A stretch of DNA of 64,000 bases from Akkermansia sp. (GTDB taxonomy: Bacteria; Verrucomicrobiota; Verrucomicrobiia; Verrucomicrobiales; Akkermansiaceae). The position numbers and the translations under genes are program-made. The notes beneath the pieces are model-generated. The model saw only the letters and a list, made by a program, of their open reading frames with translations, ran no database searches and was not told the DNA's origin. Location of the stretch: positions 1 to 64,000 of the forward strand of contig JAFYWX010000042.1 in NCBI GenBank assembly GCA_017546445.1, written 5' to 3'. Below are positions 45,150-51,400 of this stretch, piece after piece. Position 1 is the stretch's first letter. Each line of letters begins with the position of its first letter.

Positions 45150-45178
45150 TTTACAAGGCAGAATCAATATGCTAGACT
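45150..45178 (+). promoter_or_regulatory. Leaderless promoter of first lipoprotein
   Basis: -35 TTTACA (45150-45155), 17-bp spacer, -10 TAGACT (45173-45178). Only 6 nt separate it from the ATG at 45185, so transcription should begin at the start codon. Confidence 0.6.
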
Positions 45179-45184
45179 TAAGAC

Positions 45185-45805
45185 ATGACAATAAAGCACC
45201 TCATGAAAACCGGTCTGTACGCAGGCGCAGTTTTCCTGTCTTCATGCGCTTATATGCAAACGCATAAGAATATTGAGGAGAACAGCAGAGAACACATTGG
45301 TTACCATCTGAATTCCGGATTACAGCTTTACAGGGCAGGGGGAGATTACTACCTTTCCGTGGCACGACAACGCCTCCGCATGCATTATCCTGCTATCTAT
45401 GATTCTATATTCCTGATCAGGAATAACGACCCGGCGTTCACTCAGATTGGCGACGAGCAAACCACAGTGTACCGCAAGATTTCAGCCGGTACAGCTACTG
45501 TGCTTCAGCTCAAGGACGGGTACGCAGAGCTCAGCGTGCTGTGCGATGAACTCCGCAACAGCGACTCCAGCTGGCTCGAAACGCTTCCTGCAGGGGCCCA
45601 GCCTTGCGGCATCAAAGCCACCATCAACGGAGAAGCAACTACCTGGGTCCAGCCAGGAAGCGGTACCGCAGTTTCACCCTGCATCAAGCTCGTCAGCACC
45701 ATTGATGAGGTAATCGTAGACTGGCCTGGCACCATTCTTTACAACCTGGCCATACCCGTCATGGCGCCCTTTGCCTTTTTCCACGAATTTTTAAACGAAG
45801 AATAA
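45185..45805 (+). CDS. Lipoprotein, unknown function
   Basis: 206 residues with a lipoprotein signal peptide; lipobox FLSSC, Cys21. The mature part has no recognised domain. The C-terminal segment IDEVIVDWPGTILYNLAIPVMAPFAFF is hydrophobic and resembles the equivalent segment (LSTIVIDMPASFLYSPP) of the next gene, which suggests two members of one small family. The next gene starts 7 nt downstream, so both are likely one operon next to the origin. Confidence 0.75.
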   Translation: MTIKHLMKTGLYAGAVFLSSCAYMQTHKNIEENSREHIGYHLNSGLQLYRAGGDYYLSVARQRLRMHYPAIYDSIFLIRNNDPAFTQIGDEQTTVYRKISAGTATVLQLKDGYAELSVLCDELRNSDSSWLETLPAGAQPCGIKATINGEATTWVQPGSGTAVSPCIKLVSTIDEVIVDWPGTILYNLAIPVMAPFAFFHEFLNEE

Positions 45806-45812
45806 TACCACC

Positions 45813-46469
45813 ATGAACAAAAAACTCTTAACTTTCATGACCACGAGTGCCTTGCTTGCCCTGGGAACCAGTTCCTGCAGCGTTTGCAGCCACACCGCAG
45901 TGGCTGATATGGGCCGCAGCGCAGACGCTATTCTGCTGCCTTTGGAACAACCCACCCTCTACAAGGTAGACAAGCAGTGGTACATGCTAGGTCACAAAAC
46001 CAGCGTAGAGCGGTGCAACGCCCCCTGGGTTCGCCCGGAACAGCTTTTTGCAGATAAGCGCCACCCGGAGCGCTATAGCCTCGATAGCGACGAAATGACC
46101 CCTGTGTACTCCCCTATTCCCACAGAACTTGCGAACAGCCTGCAGAAGGGCAGATACACCCATTCTGACGCCATCAGCTTCATTAACCGCAAGTGGGTCG
46201 AAACCCTGCCGACAGAGGAGGCACAGGAGGTCAAGCTCACTGTCTCTGCCCCTGATTACTTCCGCAACATGTCCTCCCACCGCATCATGCAGACAGAGCA
46301 GGGCACTTTCCTGCTGGCCTATATCGGGGAAATGAATGCCGATTTCGGTGCCATTCTGGCCTATCCGCTCGCCGCCCTTTCCACTATCGTGATTGATATG
46401 CCTGCCAGTTTCCTGTACAGCCCCCCTGTAAAGAAACAGCAGGTTGCCCAGCCGGAGGTCATAGAATAA
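45813..46469 (+). CDS. Lipoprotein, related to upstream gene
   Basis: 218 residues; signal peptide with a probable lipobox LGTSSC (Cys22). Shares the general layout of the upstream lipoprotein: a short N-terminal tail, a Lys/Trp-containing 'YKVDKQWYMLGHK' stretch and a hydrophobic 'IVIDMPASFLY' near the C-terminus. Function unknown. Followed by a strong terminator and then the origin region. Confidence 0.75.
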   Translation: MNKKLLTFMTTSALLALGTSSCSVCSHTAVADMGRSADAILLPLEQPTLYKVDKQWYMLGHKTSVERCNAPWVRPEQLFADKRHPERYSLDSDEMTPVYSPIPTELANSLQKGRYTHSDAISFINRKWVETLPTEEAQEVKLTVSAPDYFRNMSSHRIMQTEQGTFLLAYIGEMNADFGAILAYPLAALSTIVIDMPASFLYSPPVKKQQVAQPEVIE

Positions 46470-46495
46470 TCCGCATCTCCGTACTATTTCCTCTC

Positions 46496-46526
46496 ATGCC
46501 CCACTTGTGAAAAGTGGGGCATTTTT
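46496..46526 (+). terminator. Terminator of lipoprotein operon
   Basis: An 11-bp stem ATGCCCCACTT/AAGTGGGGCAT (46496-46506 with 46512-46522) with a 5-nt loop and a run of T. It shields the origin from incoming transcription. Confidence 0.9.
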
Positions 46527-46554
46527 CTACTCTCAATCATCTCTGCATCAACAC

Positions 46555-46775
46555 TTTATCATACTTATCCACAATAATTGTGGATAAAACTGTGGATAAG
46601 CTGTGGATTTTACTGTTTATAACTTTTATTCACATTGGGAGCGTAGGTTACCAACAGGGTTACCAACAAATGAAACCTCCCTCTTTTTTATTGATAAACA
46701 ATCGCTTGTCATACTTATCCACTTATCCACACGAGTGAAGATGATGGTTATATTTATATACTGAAAATACATCTA
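46555..46775. other. oriC: Probable chromosomal replication origin (oriC)
   Basis: Perfect DnaA boxes (TTATCCACA or its complement) lie at 46565-46573 (+), 46579-46587 (-), 46591-46599 (-) and 46723-46731 (+). Near matches are at 46602-46610, 46626-46634 and 46715-46723. Two direct copies of GGTTACCAACA (46646-46656, 46658-46668) lie between the box groups. AT-rich stretches flank the right-hand boxes (about 46682-46705 and 46743-46770) and could be the unwinding element. The region is non-coding and bounded by a terminator on the left and the ribD promoter on the right. dnaA is not nearby. Four perfect 9-mers in under 170 bp cannot reasonably be chance. Confidence 0.85.
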
Positions 46776-46812
46776 TCCAAGAGAAAAAGTGGCTGCCTCT
46801 CCAGGGCACGAC

Positions 46813-46840
46813 TTGACAGGACAACATTGCCTGATACAAT
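46813..46840 (+). promoter_or_regulatory. Leaderless promoter of ribD
   Basis: Consensus -35 TTGACA (46813-46818), 16-bp spacer, -10 TACAAT (46835-46840), 6 nt before the ATG at 46847. It directly borders the origin region. Confidence 0.7.
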
Positions 46841-46846
46841 ACCCCC

Positions 46847-47884
46847 ATGCAGGAACAGGAACATCAGCAGTGGATGCAGCATGCGCTTCAACTCGCCCGG
46901 CATGGTCTGGGACTCACCAGTCCTAATCCGCCGGTAGGTGCCGTGATAGTGCTCAACGGTGAGGTGCTGGGTGAAGGCTTCCACGAGGTGGCAGGAGAAG
47001 CCCATGCCGAGCGCCGGGCCATAGCAGATGCCTACGCGCGTGGAAACGGTCATCTCTTACCAAGTGCTACCATCTATGTTACCCTGGAGCCCTGTTCCAG
47101 CGTGGGCCGCACCGGGGCCTGTACCGATGCTATCATTCAAGAGAAACTCGGACGCGTGGTCTATGGCTCCACAGACCCCGATCTGCGCCACCAGGGCCGC
47201 GCAGACGCGCTTTTGCAAGCCCAGGGTATAGAAGTATGCCCCGGCGTGTACAAAGACGCTTGTGACCACTTTCTGCGCTCCTGGTTCCATGCCATCCAGA
47301 CCGGGCGCCCCTGGGTTACCGCCAAAGTGGCCACCACGCTGGATGGCCGCATGACGCGCCGTCAGAATTTCTGGCTGAGCGGGGTCGAGACCCTGCGCCA
47401 TGCACACCAGCTCCGGTTGGAGAGCGATGCCATCCTCATCGGCGGCAACACCCTTCGAACAGATAACCCGGCATTGACCATCCGGACCCCGCTTCAGACC
47501 CCATCTCCCCGCAAGCAGCAACCCTGGCGCGTGGTGCTTACCAATAATATGCTTTCCCTGCCACCCATGGCCACCTTGTTCACGGATGAGCACAAGGAGC
47601 GAACCCTCCTGTGGGAAAACGTAAAGGATTTCCGCGTTCTCCTCAACGAGCTCTATACCCGTTACGGGGTGGTGAATCTCATGCTTGAATGCGGTGGCCG
47701 CCTGTTGCGCCGGTTCCTGGAGGAGGGGCTCGTGAACGAATGGATGCAGAGCATATCTCCCATGGTTGGCGCCGGACCCGATTTTCTGGTACCCGGAGAC
47801 TTCCTGCCCCAGGAGTTTATCTTCCAGCGAGAGTCTCTCATCGAATGCGAACGCGATATCATCATTCGCGGCACGCTCGGATGA
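46847..47884 (+). CDS. ribD: Riboflavin biosynthesis deaminase/reductase
   Basis: Carries out the second and third steps of riboflavin synthesis (pyrimidine deamination, then ribosyl reduction). 345 residues: the N-terminal zinc deaminase has HAE (53-55) and the PCSSVGRTGAC pair (C83, C92). The C-terminal reductase has TAKVATTLDGRMT, SDAILIGGNTLRTDNPALT and LMLECGGRLLRRFLEEGLV. ribE lies 5.5 kb downstream on the same strand. No FMN riboswitch-like leader is possible here because the transcript should be leaderless. Confidence 0.96.
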   Translation: MQEQEHQQWMQHALQLARHGLGLTSPNPPVGAVIVLNGEVLGEGFHEVAGEAHAERRAIADAYARGNGHLLPSATIYVTLEPCSSVGRTGACTDAIIQEKLGRVVYGSTDPDLRHQGRADALLQAQGIEVCPGVYKDACDHFLRSWFHAIQTGRPWVTAKVATTLDGRMTRRQNFWLSGVETLRHAHQLRLESDAILIGGNTLRTDNPALTIRTPLQTPSPRKQQPWRVVLTNNMLSLPPMATLFTDEHKERTLLWENVKDFRVLLNELYTRYGVVNLMLECGGRLLRRFLEEGLVNEWMQSISPMVGAGPDFLVPGDFLPQEFIFQRESLIECERDIIIRGTLG

Positions 47885-47911
47885 TGGCAGCGTAGCATGA
47901 GCTGGTGCGAT

Positions 47912-47927
47912 TGTTCCATGTGGAACA
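47912..47927. promoter_or_regulatory. parS-like site 6
   Basis: TGTTCCATGTGGAACA, in the gap between ribD and the lipoprotein pair, about 1.2 kb to the right of the DnaA boxes. Confidence 0.75.
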
Positions 47928-47953
47928 AAATACCTGCAGCAGCATGATTATAC

Positions 47954-47982
47954 TTGCCGAAGCGGGGTATATGGAGTAGAAT
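47954..47982 (+). promoter_or_regulatory. Promoter of the Cys-His-Asp lipoprotein pair
   Basis: -35 TTGCCG (47954-47959), 17-bp spacer, -10 TAGAAT (47977-47982). The leader would be about 15 nt. Confidence 0.65.
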
Positions 47983-48003
47983 GCGAAACCTGCTTTACCG
48001 GAA

Positions 48004-48744
48004 ATGAGAAAAGGTTCACATCTGTTAGTTATATGCATGCTTGCTGCGTTGGGCTTAGTATCCTGCTATCCGCCGCAGATTCAATATCCGTATACCGAGA
48101 TGGTGACAAACCGTCGGCTGGTATTAAAGGATAATCTGCTGGCTCTGCTGCCGGCGGAGCAGCAACCGGCAGCACTGGAGGAGGCCACCTGGCTGGCCGA
48201 CACAGCCTACAAGGCCGCCGCGGGTATTGCGCGCTTGAATGGTTCCTGTTTTCCTGGGTGGGCAGGGAATGCTCTGGTTAATGCGCACTTTCAGGACCGC
48301 GGGCTCTGCTGGCATTACCAGCATGATATGTACCGGGAGCTTCGGCGGCGTCCCCTGCAGTATTTCCGGATAGGGTGCTGCGTGCGCGATTGCGGCAAAG
48401 CCTCGGAGCACAACTGCGTGTACGTGGCTGCGAAAGATGCTGCATGGCCGGCAGCCTGGGTGCTGGATGCCTGGATGTGGAACGGGCGATTGAAGGTGGA
48501 TGATGCGCGCAAGTTGAGCGCAAGCCGCTGGGCTGATTTGCCGTCTATTGCCCGTCTTCAGTCCATCTACTATGCAGAGGGGCACCAGTGGCCCATGGAG
48601 CATTGGAGTGTGCTGCGTGGCCCGGAGGGGCAGTACGAAGGGTACTGGCTTCCGGAGATGCGGCAGTCCCCCCAGTACCGCCGCATGTACGACAATATCG
48701 AGGCAGGGAAAAAGGAACACCCCGGTTATCTGACCAATTATTGA
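48004..48744 (+). CDS. Lipoprotein with transglutaminase-like Cys-His-Asp pattern (1)
   Basis: 246 residues; lipobox LGLVSC (Cys21). The core reads RGLCWHYQHDMYRELRRRPL, then SEHNCVYVAAK, then WVLDAWMWNGRL. The spacing of Cys102, His136 and Asp155, each in a hydrophobic strand or helix start, matches the catalytic order of transglutaminase-like and related papain-fold enzymes (inference). Helical N-terminal segment LADTAYKAAAGIAR precedes it. It is a paralogue of the next gene, separated by a single nucleotide, so the two are translated from one message. A lipid-anchored peptidase or cross-linking enzyme acting in the periplasm is possible. No database family was recognised. Confidence 0.7.
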   Translation: MRKGSHLLVICMLAALGLVSCYPPQIQYPYTEMVTNRRLVLKDNLLALLPAEQQPAALEEATWLADTAYKAAAGIARLNGSCFPGWAGNALVNAHFQDRGLCWHYQHDMYRELRRRPLQYFRIGCCVRDCGKASEHNCVYVAAKDAAWPAAWVLDAWMWNGRLKVDDARKLSASRWADLPSIARLQSIYYAEGHQWPMEHWSVLRGPEGQYEGYWLPEMRQSPQYRRMYDNIEAGKKEHPGYLTNY

Positions 48745-48745
48745 C

Positions 48746-49489
48746 ATGAGAAACCTTCTCCTACTTTTCTTCATCGCGGTATCCCTGGGGGTGGTTGCCT
48801 GCCAGAACGCCCCCAGGCTGGATTATGCAGAGCTGCCCCATGTGGTCAAGAAACGTCAGGACTTGAAAGAAAAATTGCTCCAGCTGCAGCCGGAGTCATT
48901 GCGAAGCGCCGCCGGGCAGGAAGCGCTCTGGCTGGCCGATACGGCTTACAAGGCCGCTGCTGCCATAGCCCGTTACAACGACCCCATTCTTGTGAACTGG
49001 CTCAACAACCGCGCGGTGAACTCCCGGAGAAACTACCGCCAACGCGGGCTCTGCTGGCATTATCAGCACGACCTGTATCGCGAGCTTCGCCGCCGGCCGC
49101 TCAAATATTATGAGCTGGGTTGTTGCCTGCGCGACCAGGGCAGGGGGGGAGAGCACCATGTTGTCTACGTCAAAGCCAAGTCTGGCAAATGGCCCTCCAT
49201 CCTCATGCTGGATGCCTGGTGGATGTCTGGGCGTCTCGTGGTGGAGGAGGCAGAGGATATGGAGGACTGGATGGATGACCCGAAGTGCGCCGCACGGCTG
49301 AACGTGATATACCCGGAGGGGCACAAGCTTCCCCTGGAACACTGGGCCATGATCCGCACGGGTTCCAGCTATGGGGAGTACATCTACAGCGATCTGCCCG
49401 CGGCCCGAAACACCGCCCAGTGGAAGTACATGCAGAAGCAGATGAAGAAGGGCCTTCAGGCACGCAAGGGCAAGCCCTTCGATTATTAA
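48746..49489 (+). CDS. Lipoprotein with transglutaminase-like Cys-His-Asp pattern (2)
   Basis: 247 residues; lipobox GVVAC (Cys19). Conserves every block of the upstream paralogue: LADTAYKAAAAIARYN, RGLCWHYQHDLYRELRRRPL, LGCCLRD, GEHHVVYVKAK, LMLDAWWMSGRL and GHKLPLEHWAMIRTG. Putative catalytic residues Cys103, His137 and Asp156 are retained. Strong conservation of these blocks against diverged ends suggests that both copies are functional. A weak CTAGAG/CTCTAG hairpin (49505-49520) follows without a T-run. Confidence 0.7.
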   Translation: MRNLLLLFFIAVSLGVVACQNAPRLDYAELPHVVKKRQDLKEKLLQLQPESLRSAAGQEALWLADTAYKAAAAIARYNDPILVNWLNNRAVNSRRNYRQRGLCWHYQHDLYRELRRRPLKYYELGCCLRDQGRGGEHHVVYVKAKSGKWPSILMLDAWWMSGRLVVEEAEDMEDWMDDPKCAARLNVIYPEGHKLPLEHWAMIRTGSSYGEYIYSDLPAARNTAQWKYMQKQMKKGLQARKGKPFDY

Positions 49490-49547
49490 GTTCATCTAAC
49501 CGTTCTAGAGCAAACTCTAGCAAAATCCGGGCGGGCGCATATTTTGC

Positions 49548-49576
49548 TTGCCAAGGCATGCGTAATCACCTAAACT
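49548..49576 (+). promoter_or_regulatory. Leaderless promoter before a GTG start
   Basis: -35 TTGCCA (49548-49553), 17-bp spacer, -10 TAAACT (49571-49576). The GTG at 49583 is 7 nt after the -10 box, exactly where transcription should begin. Confidence 0.6.
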
Positions 49577-49582
49577 TGTGGC

Positions 49583-49972
49583 GTGCAACAGATCGCTTTC
49601 AACGAAATCAGTGCGGCAGAGATATCTGCCATTCCCGCCATGCAGCAGCTTAAGCTCTTCTTTTCCTTCAAGGTTGATGAAGGATGCCTGAAAGGAGAGC
49701 CCACCGATTCCCGTTTCGGTGTGGTGGAGCGCGATGGCCGTCGCATTTTCCGTTTCCGTTCCGATGAGGACGACTACCGCATCTACTTCACCGTGGAAAA
49801 GAATGCCGACGGCGACAACGTGGTGGTAGTGCAGCGTGTGCTGCATGCCGACTCGCTGAAGGATTTCCTCTTCCGCAGCGGCATGGGGCATGATGCCGAG
49901 GACAAGAAGCTGGGCAATTCCCGCAGTTTCTGGAAGCTTATTGAGGACGGCGAGAAGGCAGCCCGCAAGTAA
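49583..49972 (+). CDS. RelE/ParE-like fold protein without antitoxin
   Basis: 129 residues starting with GTG. The middle (RRIFRFRSDEDDYRIYFTVEKNADGDNVVVVQRVLHADSLKDFLFRSG) has the beta-strand arrangement of RelE/ParE-type proteins: an Arg-rich strand, 'DYRIYFTVE' and a strand ending in 'RVLH'. No small antitoxin gene is adjacent. It is 27 nt upstream of a permease gene and may be the first gene of that operon. A domesticated or unrelated role is equally possible. Confidence 0.55.
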   Translation: MQQIAFNEISAAEISAIPAMQQLKLFFSFKVDEGCLKGEPTDSRFGVVERDGRRIFRFRSDEDDYRIYFTVEKNADGDNVVVVQRVLHADSLKDFLFRSGMGHDAEDKKLGNSRSFWKLIEDGEKAARK

Positions 49973-49999
49973 AGGCGCTGCTTTGGAGCAACCACCGGC

Positions 50000-50914
50000 A
50001 TGAGCTGTATCCTGCAGTATCTGGTGCACATGCCTGCGCGGGTAGCAGCCGTGGCAGGGGTCACGCTCACGCAGCTGATCCGCATGCGGCTTTTCCTGGT
50101 GCCGGCAGTGGTGGCTCTGCTTTTTCTGGGGCTGCAATTCATCCCCTACCAGGAAAATATCGGCGTCGAGTTCCAGGGGCTGGCCCAGCTGCAATTCATC
50201 AAGGATGTGAGTCTGGGCTGCATGCAGCTCTTCGGGCTCATCTTCTGCGTGGCGGCCACGGCGCTGCTGCTGCCGCGCGATACGGAGGACCGCATCCTCT
50301 ACACCATCCTCTGCAAACCGGTACCCCGGTTTGATTACCTGGCCGGCAAGGCCCTTGGGGTAATCGCCCTGCTGGTGCTCATGACCGGCACGCTGGATGG
50401 GCTCATGAGCCTCATCCTCGCCCACCGGGAATCCGGCATCTGCGCCGAACTGACCGCCGCCCTCACGGCAAATGGCTACAGCCCGGAGGAAATACGCCCC
50501 TACCTGGACCAGGTGCACGCTGCCGGCAACAGCTGGAACACCCAGCGCGGTGTGCTGGCCACCCTGCTGGGCTATTGCGTGCTCACCACCCTCACCCTGC
50601 TTATCTCCTGCTTCACCAGCGGCACCATTGTGAGCATCATCTTCGGCCTGGGTGCTTACTTCATCGGCATGTTCCAGGAAATGCTCTTTGCTGCCATATC
50701 TGCCGGGCAGGGCACCACTGCTGCCATGCGCCTGGCAGAGCAGACCTGCGCCGTGCTGCTGCCGGATTTCGGCTTATTCTCCGTGGGGGATACCGCCTCA
50801 GCCGGGGCAGAGCTCAGCTGGGCGCTACTGGGTGGGCTGGCCATGATAGCTGCCGGCTACATGCTGCTGCACCTGCTCACCGCCACCTGGATTTTCAGCA
50901 AAAAGGAATTCTGA
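50000..50914 (+). CDS. ABC-2 type permease-like membrane protein
   Basis: 304 residues with about six hydrophobic segments, arranged like ABC-2 permeases: N-terminal helix (RMRLFLVPAVVALLFLGL), a long loop, 'GLIFCVAATALLLPRDTEDRILYTILCKPVPRFDYLAGKALGVIALLVL', which is the typical sequence after the second helix, and a final helix ending FSKKEF. No ATPase subunit is in the window, so the partner must be encoded elsewhere. It is followed after 6 nt by a Sel1 protein gene. Confidence 0.75.
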   Translation: MSCILQYLVHMPARVAAVAGVTLTQLIRMRLFLVPAVVALLFLGLQFIPYQENIGVEFQGLAQLQFIKDVSLGCMQLFGLIFCVAATALLLPRDTEDRILYTILCKPVPRFDYLAGKALGVIALLVLMTGTLDGLMSLILAHRESGICAELTAALTANGYSPEEIRPYLDQVHAAGNSWNTQRGVLATLLGYCVLTTLTLLISCFTSGTIVSIIFGLGAYFIGMFQEMLFAAISAGQGTTAAMRLAEQTCAVLLPDFGLFSVGDTASAGAELSWALLGGLAMIAAGYMLLHLLTATWIFSKKEF

Positions 50915-50920
50915 TGCGCC

Positions 50921-51331
50921 ATGCTGGATGAGCTGAGAAATCGCGCCGCCGCAAGGGATATGGATGCCTGCCTGCACCTGGCCAAAAAGCTGATTCGCGG
51001 TCGCGGCGAGGGCCGCAACTTTGAGGAAGCCGTGGAGTGGTTCGACCGCGCCGCCCGCAGCGGCAGCGTGGATGCGCTTTACTGGCTGGGCAAATGCTAC
51101 CTGAAAGGCCTGGGCTGCACACGCGATGTTTCCGGCGGCTGCAGCTGCCTGGAGCGTGCCGCGCAGCAGGGACATGCCGCCGCTGCCCTGAAGCTGGGCG
51201 AATGCTTTGAACGCGGGCAGGGGGCCCCCGCCAGTTCTGAGCTGGCCGCTTACTGGTACCGCAAGGCCGCCGCCCGCGGTGAGGCCCGCGCTTTTGATAA
51301 GCTGCTGAATTTGGCGCGTCGCCGCCGTTGA
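50921..51331 (+). CDS. Small Sel1-repeat protein
   Basis: 136 residues, no signal peptide. About three Sel1-like helical repeats are visible: NFEEAVEWFDRAARSGSVDALYWLGKCYLKGLG, GGCSCLERAAQQGHAAAALKLGECFERGQG, and SSELAAYWYRKAAARGEARAFDKLLNLA. A protein-interaction adaptor, probably co-expressed with the permease 6 nt upstream. Confidence 0.8.
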   Translation: MLDELRNRAAARDMDACLHLAKKLIRGRGEGRNFEEAVEWFDRAARSGSVDALYWLGKCYLKGLGCTRDVSGGCSCLERAAQQGHAAAALKLGECFERGQGAPASSELAAYWYRKAAARGEARAFDKLLNLARRRR

Positions 51332-51400
51332 GGTATCACTTTTTGCTCGCCAATCCTGCAGCAGATGTGATAGTATAGCTTTGAACGTTTTAATAAAACT

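Noticed and set aside
46646-46668. GGTTACCAACA pair as an iteron-type plasmid origin
   Set aside because: Only two copies, no replication-initiator gene nearby, and housekeeping genes on both sides; DnaA boxes dominate.
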